From contig NZ_RJTM01000169.1 of the NCBI RefSeq assembly GCF_003725735.1, positions 1 through 40,381 on the forward strand: a stretch of DNA of 40,381 nucleotides, written 5' to 3'. Origin of the DNA: Sinomicrobium pectinilyticum. Its GTDB lineage: Bacteria > Bacteroidota > Bacteroidia > Flavobacteriales > Flavobacteriaceae. The notes beneath the pieces are model-generated. The model ran no database searches, was not told the origin of the DNA, and worked only from the letters and a program-made list of their open reading frames with translations. Below, one piece after another: positions 22,222 through 32,175 of the stretch (the stretch's first letter is position 1; the number at the start of each line of letters is the position of its first letter). A program made the translations under genes and the position numbers.

Positions 22222-25089
22222 TTATAAGCTGTTGAGGAATTCCTGGAAGTTATATTCATGTTGAATTCCCAGTTTTTTCCGTATCCTGTATCTTGCGGTT
22301 TCCACGCCCCGGACAGAAATGTTCAGTAATGGTGATATTTCCTTGTTGGTAAGGTCCATTTTTATAAATGCACAGAGCCTTAATTCCCTTTTGGTCAGTT
22401 TCGGGTGAAGTTCCTTTAGTTTTTCAAAGAAATTATGATGCACCTTTTCAAAGTTCACATCAAATACTTCCATGTATTCTTCCCCTATTTTATGCTGGTG
22501 TATCTTTTGAAATATTTCCAGTAATTTTTGTCTGGAAACCTGAGTCTTGACGAGGCCCTTCAATTCCTTGAGATCTTCCTGTATCTCGTTGAAAATGTCC
22601 TTTTTGTTTACCAGTTGCATGGTGTAATTGGCGAGTTCCTTGCTCTTTTCCAGAATATCTTCTTCCAGGATACTTTTGGCCTGTTGTATTTTCTCCTTGT
22701 CCTGGGTAAGTTTCAGTCTTTCTATTTCCAGTTCCAGCAGCTTTTTCGATTTCCGGGCGGCATTACGTGCTTTTTGTCTTTCGTGTTTTATTTTTTGCTG
22801 AATGAGCACATAGGCCAGCCATAAAAGACCGATGGCGATAAGGATATAAAATATACGTGCCGCTCTGGTCTGATACCATTTGGGAGTTATCGTAAAAGGG
22901 TATGAAGCGATGCTGCCCGAGTTTCCCGCGCTGTCCCTGCTCCTGACCTTAAAAATGTACTCTCCCGGTTGTAAATGGGTATATTCTTTAAAAGCGACGG
23001 GGTTCCAAACGGACCATTCGCTGTCTATGTTTTCGAGAATATAACTATACTGTATGTCTCCCGAGTTACCGAGTTCTGGTGAAGCATATTCAAAGCGCAG
23101 TAAATCTATTTCCGTGGGAAGTTCCATGCCATCCCTGTAACCCGTAACCGGTAATGCTTTTTGCTCTTTTGCCCGGTATTGGGATACCCGGGTTAGCAGG
23201 GTGGGTACCGTCTCTTTGGAGTCCTGTCCGAGGCGATAGAGATAGAGCCCGGTGGTAGAACCTATAAGTACTTTTCGTCCGTCCAGGGGAAGAATACTCT
23301 CCATTCCCCGGTTGAGACTGCCTTTTAGGTTTAAAAACAGTTCGTTATTTAATGAAGGATCTTCGTCCTTATAATTAAAATAGGCTACTTCATCATCCTG
23401 TACCACCCATGCCGTATCATTTGTTTGCAGGATCTTACGTGTGTTCAGCGAAGGGTTGAGTATATTGTTCAATGGGGCGTAAGGCTCAAATATCCCTTTC
23501 CGGCGGTTGAAAGTATATATCCCTGTGTTCGTGGTAAAAACAATCTGAGAATCCCAGTGGAAAAGGTTGATATTGAAGGGAGAATCAAAACCGTTCTGAT
23601 CCGTATAATGATCTATGGCATGGACACGGGTATAATCGTCATTGATCCTGATGCGGAATACACCTTTGTAGCCGTGACAGACCCAGAAAGTATTATCCTC
23701 TCCCGTGGGAAGGATATCGCGCGAAGACTCGTCAAATCCTTTTATTTTGTGATGCATGACATAAGAGCCTTTTTTTCCCGTTACCAGAAAGATACCATTG
23801 TAACTGCATGCCAGGAAAGTATCTGTTTTATAAGGAACAGGGATGATTTTCCAGATGCCGCTTTCTTCCCCGATTTTCCGGGCTTCCTCGCCCCGTATGA
23901 TAAAAAGCCCTTTATCATGCCCGGCAAAAAGTTGCCCTTCAATGACGTTCAGAGACCATGCCTGTCCCTGAAGTTCCGGGATTTTGCGGAAATGAAAACG
24001 TTTTTTCGGTTCTGTGGTATCACAAAAATAAACACCTTTGTTCGTAGCGAGGTATATTCCGGAATTGTGAAGGCGTATATCATATATGGAAGATTCGTCA
24101 AAAATACGGGTTACCGGGGTCTTGAAGCTCATAAAATCCAGGCCGTTGTTCAGGGTCACCCAAATACCTTTTTCTGTTTGAAGGAAGCTGAGTATACTGG
24201 AATTCTGGGTTTCCTGGTATACCGGGGAAGTTTCCATGGGCATACTGTTTTCGTTTAGCATGCGTATCCCGGAGCCCAGAGTACCTAATAAATATTCGTT
24301 GCCTTGTTTTATGGCGCAGATCACCTGGTCCGTGTGCCCCGGCAAAAAAGCACTGCCCGCGGTAATGACAGCCCCGGTTTTGGTATTTCCCCTGTAGACC
24401 TGTCCGTTTTTGGAGATGAGCAGGAGTATATTTTCCTTTTCCGAGGGAAGAATGGCCACGATGCTTTCACCTGCGTAGGATTCGGGATGGAATACCAGAT
24501 CGAGACTCGATTTTTCCGGCGAATAAGCCATGATCCCCGATTCATTGTCCTGTACGTAACAGGTTTCCCCTATAACATTGGAATAGGTAAACGAGCGAAA
24601 TGCAGGAACATGAGTTACGCGGTTGTCCGTAACGGAAATGAGTTCTTTGAAAGAACGAAAGATGACGGTACCGTTCAGTTCATGCGATTGCCAGATATTC
24701 TCAAAATTCCTGCCCTTGAGGTCCAGTTGATCTATTAAAGAATTATAACGGTAGGTCCCGGAGGAATCCTTACTGATAATCCCTAATTCATTATACGCCC
24801 CGGCATATACCGTTCCGTTGCCTGTGTACAGCAGACTCCGGACGGAAGAATTGTTTGGCAGAGTGACTTTCTCCCAGCGCTCGCCGTCATAGACCAGCAC
24901 ACCGTCATTATTGCCGAAATAGGTAATGCCGCTGCTGTCGCGGCATGCTGTCCAGAATTGCGGATCGGCCTGGAAATCTGATCTGGAATAGTGTATGGTC
25001 CGTGGTTGATTATCCCAGATGTCCGTACCCGGGACCTGGCTGTATACTTGTGTGGTAAAGACTAAAAATAAAAAAAATAAGATCTTCAT
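22222..25089 (-). CDS. Transmembrane one-component regulator: propeller sensor, Y_Y_Y, TM, coiled coil, LuxR-type HTH
   Basis: A 955-residue protein from ATG 25089. The signal peptide is MKILFFLFLVFTTQVYS. Two-component-regulator-type propeller repeats cover about 20-650. A Y_Y_Y domain (about 660-735, ending YIFKVRSRDSAGN) is followed by one membrane segment (about 744-765, IFYILIAIGLLWLAYVLI). A long coiled coil runs to about 870, and a GerE/LuxR-like HTH occupies the C terminus (LTKRELRLCAFIKM...NISVRGVETARYRIRKK). There is no histidine kinase or receiver, unlike classic HTCS. It reads divergently from susC and probably senses the oligosaccharide outside and switches on this locus. It ends 18 bp from the convergent esterase gene. 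Confidence 0.9.
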   Translation of the reverse strand: MKILFFLFLVFTTQVYSQVPGTDIWDNQPRTIHYSRSDFQADPQFWTACRDSSGITYFGNNDGVLVYDGERWEKVTLPNNSSVRSLLYTGNGTVYAGAYNELGIISKDSSGTYRYNSLIDQLDLKGRNFENIWQSHELNGTVIFRSFKELISVTDNRVTHVPAFRSFTYSNVIGETCYVQDNESGIMAYSPEKSSLDLVFHPESYAGESIVAILPSEKENILLLISKNGQVYRGNTKTGAVITAGSAFLPGHTDQVICAIKQGNEYLLGTLGSGIRMLNENSMPMETSPVYQETQNSSILSFLQTEKGIWVTLNNGLDFMSFKTPVTRIFDESSIYDIRLHNSGIYLATNKGVYFCDTTEPKKRFHFRKIPELQGQAWSLNVIEGQLFAGHDKGLFIIRGEEARKIGEESGIWKIIPVPYKTDTFLACSYNGIFLVTGKKGSYVMHHKIKGFDESSRDILPTGEDNTFWVCHGYKGVFRIRINDDYTRVHAIDHYTDQNGFDSPFNINLFHWDSQIVFTTNTGIYTFNRRKGIFEPYAPLNNILNPSLNTRKILQTNDTAWVVQDDEVAYFNYKDEDPSLNNELFLNLKGSLNRGMESILPLDGRKVLIGSTTGLYLYRLGQDSKETVPTLLTRVSQYRAKEQKALPVTGYRDGMELPTEIDLLRFEYASPELGNSGDIQYSYILENIDSEWSVWNPVAFKEYTHLQPGEYIFKVRSRDSAGNSGSIASYPFTITPKWYQTRAARIFYILIAIGLLWLAYVLIQQKIKHERQKARNAARKSKKLLELEIERLKLTQDKEKIQQAKSILEEDILEKSKELANYTMQLVNKKDIFNEIQEDLKELKGLVKTQVSRQKLLEIFQKIHQHKIGEEYMEVFDVNFEKVHHNFFEKLKELHPKLTKRELRLCAFIKMDLTNKEISPLLNISVRGVETARYRIRKKLGIQHEYNFQEFLNSL

Positions 25090-25439
25090 ATTTTGTCTGT
25101 CGATAAAAATGCTAATTAACATTTTTTTATTGAAAAAACGTAGAAAAACCTAAAAACTTTAATGAATACAAGTGTTTGTAAATCAAAATTTTGCAGATAG
25201 TGGCGTACTATATGCGTAACCTTCTATTGATTTGATGTAATTCAAGTGTATGTATAAAATATCCCTTGGTTTTATCAAATTATAAATTTACTCCTGCTAA
25301 AAATAATAATAAGTCAAAAACATATCGGGATTCCGGGGTTCCGGCCTGTCCTGGTGTGTAAACGACAGGAATGTGCCGGAATAAAATGCCGGAATCAACA
25401 ATTTCACAATTTCTTAACCAAACCAATTTTGTAACATCT
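25090..25439. other. Divergent regulatory region between the regulator and susC
   Basis: A 350-bp AT-rich stretch without genes. It must carry promoters in both directions. The best -7 candidate towards susC is TTGATTTG near 25230, with one mismatch and no good -33 element. I therefore do not call a promoter. Confidence 0.5.
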
Positions 25440-28400
25440 ATGAAAATAAAGATCTATTTGTGGTTGTGTTTTTCATGTATCGCAACATTCGCATCTGCGC
25501 AAAACCAGATCACCGGAACGGTGATAGACGAACAGGGATTGCCGTTGCCGGGCGCCAATGTAATCATCCGGAACACTACGCAGGGAACAGTGACTGATTT
25601 TGACGGTAAATTCAGCCTGGAAGCTTCTCCGGAAGACGTGCTGTTGATCTCCTATATCGGATATATACAGAAGGAAGTGACCGTAGGTGACCGGACCGAG
25701 ATAAATGTAACTTTATCTCCGGATACCGAGTCCCTGGACGAAGTAGTAGTAGTGGGGTACGGTACGCAGAAGAAGAGCGTGGTTACCGGGGCTATCTCCA
25801 GTATAAAGGAATCGGATCTTGAAAACCTGCCTATAACAAGGGTAGAACAATCGTTACAGGGAAGGACTTCCGGTCTCACCATTGCGGCCAATTCCGGGCA
25901 GCCCGGTTCGGCTTCGACCATCCGCGTCAGGGGTATAACTACCTTCGGTAATAACAATCCGCTCTGGGTTGTGGACGGGGTAGTGGTAGATGCAGGAGGT
26001 ATAGGATATCTTAACCAGTCGGATATCGCCTCTATCGAAGTCCTGAAAGATGCCGCATCCCAGGCCATTTACGGCGCGAGGGCCGCGGCCGGGGTTATTC
26101 TCGTTACCACCAAGCAGGGACGTTCCGGTAAGCTCACGGTAAATTATAATGGCTATACCGGTATTTCCGGCCCTGCCAAGAAGTTAAACCTGTTAAATGC
26201 CTCCGAATATGCCACATTGCTTAATGAAGCAGCCGTAAATGGCGGAGGAAACCCGCCATTCGATGATCCCGTATCACTGGGTAAAGGAACGGATTGGCAG
26301 TCGGTAATTTTCAATAACAGTGCACAGCGCACAGGGCAGGAAGTCAGTCTTAGCGGTGGAAATGAATTTTCCACGTTCTTTGCTTCTTTCGGTTTTCTGG
26401 ACCAGGAAGGTATCGTAATGCCGGATATCTCCCGGTATACCCGGAAAAATATCCGCCTGAACTCTACCCATAAAATAACCAAATCCATTACTTTCGGACA
26501 AACGGCCGGCTATTCGAGGGAAAAGACACTCGGTATAGGGAATACCAACAGTGAGTTCGGAGGACCATTGAGTTCCGCGATAAATCTTGATCCTGTCACT
26601 CCCGTAGTAGAAACCGATCCCGACGTCATAAATAATTCCCCCTATACCAATCGCGGGGTAATAAGAGATGCCAATGGCAATCCTTATGGTATTTCCGGAC
26701 TGGTAGGACAGGAAATGGCCAATCCGCTTGCTTATCAGCAAACCCGTCTGGGAAATTATGGCTGGTCCGATAATTTTGTAGGTAATGCTTATGTGGAAGT
26801 GGAATTTATTCCTGGTTTAAAGGCCAGGAGTACTTTCGGAGGTAAACTTTCCTATTGGGGAGACGAGAGTTTTACCCCTGTGCTCTATCTCAATTCTTCC
26901 ACTACCGAAAGCCAGAACAATATTTCCAGGAATACAAGCAAGGGATTTGGCTGGAATATAGAAAATATCCTGTCGTATACCCGCAGTCTCGGAGATCACA
27001 ACTTTAGTGTTCTGCTCGGACAGGGAGTTTATGTAGACAATATCAGCAGCGGGGAAGGAGTGACGTACTACAATATCCCTGTCAATAATTATAAAGATGC
27101 TTCCTTTAATTTTGATGTACCCGTAGACCAGATAGATGCATATGCGTATGAGAACCCGGAGCACCGGGTAACCTCTTTGTTTTCCAGGGTCAATTATGAC
27201 TATATGGAAAAATACATTTTTACCGGGATTATCCGTAGGGACGGTTCTTCCCGTTTCGGTTCCAACAATAAATATGGGGTATTTCCATCCTTCTCCCTAG
27301 GGTGGATGCTTACCAAAGAGGATTTCTGGAAAGAAAGCGATGTGATCAACCAGTTTAAACTGAGAGGTGGCTACGGTGTTACCGGGAATGATGCTATTGG
27401 TGACTTCCGTTACCTGGCAACTATTGGTGACGGTCGCAATTATACCATTGGGACTTCGGGTTCCGTAACTGTAGGGAACAGTCCGGATGCGCCACCGAAT
27501 CCCGATCTTAAATGGGAGGAGACCAACCAGACCAACATAGGTTTTGATGCTTACCTGTTTCACGATTTCAGCCTTGTATTCGATCTCTACCGAAAGAAAA
27601 CCATTGGTATCCTTCAGGATGTTCGGATCCCCGGATATATAGGGGCCAACGGCAGTCCTGTCGGTAACGTTGCCGATATGGTAAACCGTGGTTTTGATGT
27701 GGAAGTCGGGTATAACAAGACCATCAATGATTTTGGTATTTCGGTTAATGCAAACTTATCTTATCTTGAAAACGAAGTAACCTATCTCGGAAATGATATC
27801 GAATATTTATCGGGAGGTGCTACCATTCAGTCCGGGACCTATCCGATTACAAGGACACAGGTAGGACAGCCTTACGGTTCGTTTTTCGGGTTCCGTACCG
27901 ATGGCATATTCCAGAGTCGGGAAGAGATAGAAGCATATACGAACAGTGAAGGCGGACTTATACAACCCAATGCTGTTCCTGGTGATTTCCGGTGGAAAGA
28001 CCTCAATGGAGACGGCACTATTACTGATGAGGATCGGGATTTTCTGGGGAGTTCCATTCCCAGGTATAACTTTGGGTTTACTGTTAACCTCAACTATAAA
28101 AACTTTGACCTCCTCATATTTGCCCAGGGCGCTGCCGGAAATAAGATTTTCCAGGGATTGCGCCGGCTTGATATAGCCAATGCCAATTATCAGGAAGATG
28201 CCTTAGGACGGTGGACGGGACCGGGAACGTCCGACAGCTTTCCGAGATTAACTACAAACGATTCCAATAAGAACTTCAGTAACCCGTCCGATTTCCACCT
28301 GGAAAAAGGAGATTATCTGCGATTCAAAACGGTGCAACTGGGATATTCCCTACCTACAGATGTCATAAAGCGTATAGGCCTGCAAAGATTAAGACTATAT

Positions 28401-28538
28401 ATAACAGGAGAAAACCTGCTCACCTTTACGGGCTATAGCGGTTTCGACCCCGAAATAGGAGGTGGAATATTCGGGATAGACCGCGGATTTTACCCGCAGG
28501 CCATTACGGGGATGGTAGGAGTTAATGTACAATTTTAA
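25440..28538 (+). CDS. susC: SusC/RagA-family TonB-dependent outer-membrane transporter
   Basis: A 1032-residue transporter from ATG 25440. The frame opens earlier at 25371, but only the later ATG gives a proper signal peptide (MKIKIYLWLCFSCIATFASAQ). A carboxypeptidase-regulatory-like domain (about 22-105, ITGTVIDEQGLPLPGANV...GYIQKEVTV) is followed by the TonB box region EVVVVGYGTQKK. The plug domain and a 22-strand barrel come next, ending in a terminal Phe. It forms a lidded import complex with SusD (the next gene, 12 bp away) and brings oligosaccharides into the periplasm. The glycan is probably a beta-glucan, from the flanking enzymes. Confidence 0.95.
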   Translation: MKIKIYLWLCFSCIATFASAQNQITGTVIDEQGLPLPGANVIIRNTTQGTVTDFDGKFSLEASPEDVLLISYIGYIQKEVTVGDRTEINVTLSPDTESLDEVVVVGYGTQKKSVVTGAISSIKESDLENLPITRVEQSLQGRTSGLTIAANSGQPGSASTIRVRGITTFGNNNPLWVVDGVVVDAGGIGYLNQSDIASIEVLKDAASQAIYGARAAAGVILVTTKQGRSGKLTVNYNGYTGISGPAKKLNLLNASEYATLLNEAAVNGGGNPPFDDPVSLGKGTDWQSVIFNNSAQRTGQEVSLSGGNEFSTFFASFGFLDQEGIVMPDISRYTRKNIRLNSTHKITKSITFGQTAGYSREKTLGIGNTNSEFGGPLSSAINLDPVTPVVETDPDVINNSPYTNRGVIRDANGNPYGISGLVGQEMANPLAYQQTRLGNYGWSDNFVGNAYVEVEFIPGLKARSTFGGKLSYWGDESFTPVLYLNSSTTESQNNISRNTSKGFGWNIENILSYTRSLGDHNFSVLLGQGVYVDNISSGEGVTYYNIPVNNYKDASFNFDVPVDQIDAYAYENPEHRVTSLFSRVNYDYMEKYIFTGIIRRDGSSRFGSNNKYGVFPSFSLGWMLTKEDFWKESDVINQFKLRGGYGVTGNDAIGDFRYLATIGDGRNYTIGTSGSVTVGNSPDAPPNPDLKWEETNQTNIGFDAYLFHDFSLVFDLYRKKTIGILQDVRIPGYIGANGSPVGNVADMVNRGFDVEVGYNKTINDFGISVNANLSYLENEVTYLGNDIEYLSGGATIQSGTYPITRTQVGQPYGSFFGFRTDGIFQSREEIEAYTNSEGGLIQPNAVPGDFRWKDLNGDGTITDEDRDFLGSSIPRYNFGFTVNLNYKNFDLLIFAQGAAGNKIFQGLRRLDIANANYQEDALGRWTGPGTSDSFPRLTTNDSNKNFSNPSDFHLEKGDYLRFKTVQLGYSLPTDVIKRIGLQRLRLYITGENLLTFTGYSGFDPEIGGGIFGIDRGFYPQAITGMVGVNVQF

Positions 28539-28550
28539 AAAAACAGGATC

Positions 28551-30062
28551 ATGAAATATAAGATAAAATACACATTGGCCATTCTCGTTCCACTGGTGTT
28601 TACAATGTCCTGTAGCAAGGACTTTCTTGAAGTGGACCCAAAAGGGACAGCGCTGGAAGAAACATATTATGCCAATGAAGAACAGGCTTATTCCGGATTG
28701 GTGGCCGTCTACGATATTGTGGGTAAACAGGCACGTGGATTTGAAAATATGGTCACCATGATGAATGCCGGGTCGGATGACCATTATGCCGGGGGAGGAA
28801 GCGCTACCGACGGTATAGGAATACAGTCTTTTTCCAATTATTCCATAGATGCATCCACCATTCCTATTAGTTTCTGGAGCAATTTTTACCAGGGGATATT
28901 CCGGGCAAATGTGCTTCTGGAAAAACTCCCCGAAGTACCTATGGATGAAGACGTAAAGAAAAGGTTTATAGCAGAGACCAAAGCACTTCGCGGGTATTAT
29001 TACTTTGAACTCGTCCGGTTATTTGGTAATATTCCGCTCATTACGGAACGCGTGGAAGCCAGCGAGACCTTTAATATCCCCCAGTCTTCACCGGAAGAAG
29101 TGTATGCACAGATAGAAACCGATCTCAATGAAGCCATTCCGGACCTTCCTGTCAGAATCACTGATTTAGGTACCGAAGCCGGCCGTTTCTCTCAGGGGAC
29201 CGTACTCGCCATACTGGGGAAGGTTTACCTGTACCAGGGCAAAAACACGGAAGCTGCCACAACATTGCAAAAAATAAATGGCACACCGGGAGAAACCAGC
29301 GATTACGGGTATAAACTCCTGGATGATTATGCAGATTTGTGGGTGATAGAAAACAAATTCAATACCGAATCCATACTCGAAACCTCCCATACGGATAAAA
29401 GCAATGCGGAATGGGGAAACTGGGGGTCCGGGGCAGACGAAGGGAATTCTATAAATATAATGGTGAGCCCGAGAGGTTATAACCGGCCGGAAAACTCTTC
29501 CGCACCGGATTATATTTCCGGGTGGGGATTCAATATAATTACCAGGAGTTTATACGATGCACTTTCCGGCGATCCGAGGTTCGACACTACGATTGCCGAA
29601 GTGGGAGTATTAAAAGAACAAGGCGAGGCTAATTACGTTGCCAGTTATCAGGATACAGGTTACTTCCTGAAAAAATTCATGCCGCTTAATTCCGATGCCT
29701 CTACCGGGGGCGGGAACACGGAATTGAACTATAAGCAAAATGTATATGCGATCCGCCTGGCAGATACTTATCTCATGGAAGCCGAAGCACTTGGCGGTAC
29801 CGGTGCAAGGGCACAGGCCTTACTCGATGCCGTAAGGGGCAGGGTCGGGCTTACACCGGTACCTGTTTCCATGGAGGCGATCATGCAGGAAAGGAGGCTG
29901 GAACTTGCCGGTGAAGGGCACCGTTGGTTTGATCTCGTACGTACCGGAAGAGCACCGTCCGTACTGGCCGGAAGAGGCTTTACCGCCGGAAAGAACGAAG
30001 TATTGCCCATACCGTTGCAGGAACTGGAAAATACGCTTATAGTGCAAAATCCGGGATATTAG
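28551..30062 (+). CDS. susD: SusD/RagB-family surface glycan-binding lipoprotein
   Basis: A 503-residue SusD. A lipobox (TMSC, Cys21) is followed by SKDFLEVDPKG, the standard start of mature SusD proteins. TPR-like helices include ALRGYYYFELVRLFGNIPLI (about 144-163). The C-terminal region contains QERRLELAGEGHRWFDLVRTGR and ends with PIPLQELENT. It closes the SusC barrel and binds the imported oligosaccharide. It is separated by only 12 bp from susC and is followed by a stem-loop before the GH30 gene. Confidence 0.95.
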   Translation: MKYKIKYTLAILVPLVFTMSCSKDFLEVDPKGTALEETYYANEEQAYSGLVAVYDIVGKQARGFENMVTMMNAGSDDHYAGGGSATDGIGIQSFSNYSIDASTIPISFWSNFYQGIFRANVLLEKLPEVPMDEDVKKRFIAETKALRGYYYFELVRLFGNIPLITERVEASETFNIPQSSPEEVYAQIETDLNEAIPDLPVRITDLGTEAGRFSQGTVLAILGKVYLYQGKNTEAATTLQKINGTPGETSDYGYKLLDDYADLWVIENKFNTESILETSHTDKSNAEWGNWGSGADEGNSINIMVSPRGYNRPENSSAPDYISGWGFNIITRSLYDALSGDPRFDTTIAEVGVLKEQGEANYVASYQDTGYFLKKFMPLNSDASTGGGNTELNYKQNVYAIRLADTYLMEAEALGGTGARAQALLDAVRGRVGLTPVPVSMEAIMQERRLELAGEGHRWFDLVRTGRAPSVLAGRGFTAGKNEVLPIPLQELENTLIVQNPGY

Positions 30063-30097
30063 ATAAATTTGAATTGACCTAAGTGTCAGGCCGGAGA

Positions 30098-30128
30098 ACC
30101 GGAAAATCGGGATAAATGATTTTCCGGT
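30098..30128 (+). promoter_or_regulatory. 11-bp stem-loop between susD and the GH30 gene
   Basis: ACCGGAAAATC, loop GGGATAAAT, GATTTTCCGGT is a perfect 11-bp stem. No T-tract follows, so it may mark an mRNA processing or stability site that keeps SusC/SusD levels above the enzyme. Confidence 0.45.
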
Positions 30129-30170
30129 ATCCCACCTGTAATTTCTAAATGAATAAAAATAAATTTAAAA

Positions 30171-31580
30171 ATGCGCACCCTCCATCATGCTTTCCGTTTG
30201 CTGGTCTTAATGTTATTCCTGGCCTGTACTCCAGAAAAAAAGGCAGATTACAAAGCAGAATTATGGCTTACCACGACAGATAAAAGAGCACTGCCGGAAC
30301 AAACCTCGGTAGATATTTCCCGCGATAGCGCTGTGGATATTGTTATTACCGTTGATCCTGCCAAAACATATCAGACTATGGATGGGTTCGGGTATACACT
30401 TACCGGGGGCAGCGCCCTGCATATCCATAATATGTCGGCAACTGCCAGAAGAAACCTTTTACGGGAATTATTCGGAACCGGTAAAGACGGTATAGGGGTG
30501 AGTTATCTTCGTGTGAGTATAGGAGCTTCCGACCTGGACGAGCGTCTCTGGTCCTATAACGATACTGCCGAAGGGGAAACAGACGAAGAGTTGAAGAACT
30601 TTTCTATGGCTTACGACACCTTACACCTTATCCCCGTACTGAAGGAAATACTGGAGATCTCTCCGGAAATTAAGATCATGGGATCGCCCTGGTCTCCCCC
30701 GAAATGGATGAAAGACAATAAGGACACCCGGGGAGGGAGCCTTTTACCGGAATATTACGACAGTTATGCCCGGTATTTTGTGAAGTACGTAGAAGGCATG
30801 CGCGACTATGGTATCCGTATCGATGCCGTAACCGTTCAGAATGAACCGCTGCATCCGGGAAACAATCCCAGTTTATTGATGCTTCCGGAACAGCAGGGAG
30901 AATTTATAAAGGATCATCTGGGACCTGTTTTCGAAGGTGCCGGAATAGATACGAAAATCATTATTTACGATCATAATGCGGACAGGCCGGATTATCCCAT
31001 ATCCATTCTCGATGATCCTGAGGCTGCAAAATATATAGACGGATCTGCCTTTCACCTTTACGGGGGAGAGGTCGGGGCGCTTTCGCGGGTGCATGAAGCT
31101 CATCCGGACAAGAACCTGTATTTTACCGAACAGTGGGTAGGGGCGCCGGGAGATTTTGCCAAGGAAATGGCATGGCATACCGAAAACCTCATTATAGGGG
31201 CTACCAGGAACTGGTGCAAAACGGTATTGGAATGGAACCTTGCCGCCGATGAAAACCAGGACCCGCATACCGACAGGGGGGGCTGCGACCGTTGCCTCGG
31301 AGCAGTGACCATTACAGGCGATCAGGTAACCCGTGAGCCCGCTTATTATATTATAGCACAGGCATCAAGGTTCGTACCGCCCGGCTCTGTAAGAATAGAT
31401 TCGGATATTCAGGGAGCTATTGCCAATGTGGCGTTTAAGACCCCGGAAGGAAAATATGTTTGTATACTACAGAATACCGGGACGGAAGAACAAAAAGTTG
31501 CAGTGAAACTGGAACATCGTGCAGTTCCTGTAAAACTTGGTGCGGGGAATATAGGTACGCTGGTGATTAGCGTACCATAG
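30171..31580 (+). CDS. GH30 glycosidase lipoprotein, possibly a beta-1,6-glucanase
   Basis: A 469-residue GH30 enzyme with a lipobox (FLAC, Cys19). The barrel begins with YQTMDGFGYTLTGGSA. The acid/base is Glu225 (VTVQNEPLHPG) and the nucleophile Glu320 (LYFTEQWVG). A beta-sandwich closes the C terminus. The stretches IIIYDHNADRPDYPISIL and GGCDRCLGAVTI recall subfamily 3 beta-1,6-glucanases of Bacteroidota, such as the enzyme of the B. thetaiotaomicron beta-1,6-glucan locus. That subfamily call is from memory. It is expected at the cell surface, working with SusC/D. It is the last gene of the operon, followed by a terminator. Confidence 0.88.
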   Translation: MRTLHHAFRLLVLMLFLACTPEKKADYKAELWLTTTDKRALPEQTSVDISRDSAVDIVITVDPAKTYQTMDGFGYTLTGGSALHIHNMSATARRNLLRELFGTGKDGIGVSYLRVSIGASDLDERLWSYNDTAEGETDEELKNFSMAYDTLHLIPVLKEILEISPEIKIMGSPWSPPKWMKDNKDTRGGSLLPEYYDSYARYFVKYVEGMRDYGIRIDAVTVQNEPLHPGNNPSLLMLPEQQGEFIKDHLGPVFEGAGIDTKIIIYDHNADRPDYPISILDDPEAAKYIDGSAFHLYGGEVGALSRVHEAHPDKNLYFTEQWVGAPGDFAKEMAWHTENLIIGATRNWCKTVLEWNLAADENQDPHTDRGGCDRCLGAVTITGDQVTREPAYYIIAQASRFVPPGSVRIDSDIQGAIANVAFKTPEGKYVCILQNTGTEEQKVAVKLEHRAVPVKLGAGNIGTLVISVP

Positions 31581-31586
31581 GATAAA

Positions 31587-31622
31587 GCCGGACAGCCCGG
31601 GTTATGGCATAGGGCTTTTTAT
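31587..31622 (+). terminator. Intrinsic terminator after the GH30 gene
   Basis: AGCCC (31594-31598) pairs with GGGCT (31612-31616), followed by a run of T. Outer CCGG segments can also pair. It lies a few bases after the stop codon. Confidence 0.5.
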
Positions 31623-31726
31623 CCGGAAAGTATTGAGAACAGCAGGGATGTCCGGAAAGGATTCGGGGGAGGAAAAGGATTTACCTCATTTTAACCGGTT
31701 ATATAAATTAATGAACCGGGAAATTA

Positions 31727-31969
31727 TTATAACGACAGCTTGTTGATCCGCATCTGGTATTCATCAATAGCCTCGCGAACCATATCTACATTGTCGGATG
31801 CTCTTTGATGTGCTTCTTCCATCACTTTTTCCAGTTTACTGTCGGGAAACTGGAACAGATCTGTGATGACATGGTTTATTTTGTCGATGCTGCTTTCCTG
31901 GGTATTCTTTATATCTTCCAGTTTGGAAAGAATTTTTCGCATCTGCTCTAATTTATTCTCATCAGCCAT
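31727..31969 (-). CDS. Small helical/coiled-coil protein of unknown function
   Basis: An 80-residue, highly charged and almost certainly all-helical protein (heptad-like LEQMRKILSKLEDIKN, and MVREAIDEYQMRINKL at the C terminus). It has no signal peptide, Cys or membrane segment. It has a good ATG and sits alone between the GH30 gene and the aldo/keto reductase, so context gives no role. I do not recognise the family. The amino-acid composition and codon use look like a real gene. Confidence 0.6.
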   Translation of the reverse strand: MADENKLEQMRKILSKLEDIKNTQESSIDKINHVITDLFQFPDSKLEKVMEEAHQRASDNVDMVREAIDEYQMRINKLSL

Positions 31970-32111
31970 AACAATTTGATTTAGAGTTAAAATATACTAT
32001 TTTTCTTATAATTATACAAATGATTTTCTTTGCAGTACGATATGACTGACGGTGAATGGGGGATAAAACCCGGTAGGTTTTGTCGAAGGAAGAAGGACAT
32101 CACAAAGCAGA

Positions 32112-32158
32112 ATATCCCCGAAAAGACATTTCATAAATACTTTTCGGGGATATTTTTT
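32112..32158. terminator. 14-bp stem-loop with T-tract downstream of the aldo/keto reductase gene
   Basis: ATATCCCCGAAAAG (32112-32125) pairs perfectly with CTTTTCGGGGATAT (32140-32153). The T-run is on the plus-strand side. The hairpin lies about 22 bp after the reductase stop codon (minus strand), so it most likely ends that transcript. The T-run orientation fits the plus strand better. Confidence 0.6.
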
Positions 32159-32175
32159 ATTTCCGGAAGAGAAAT

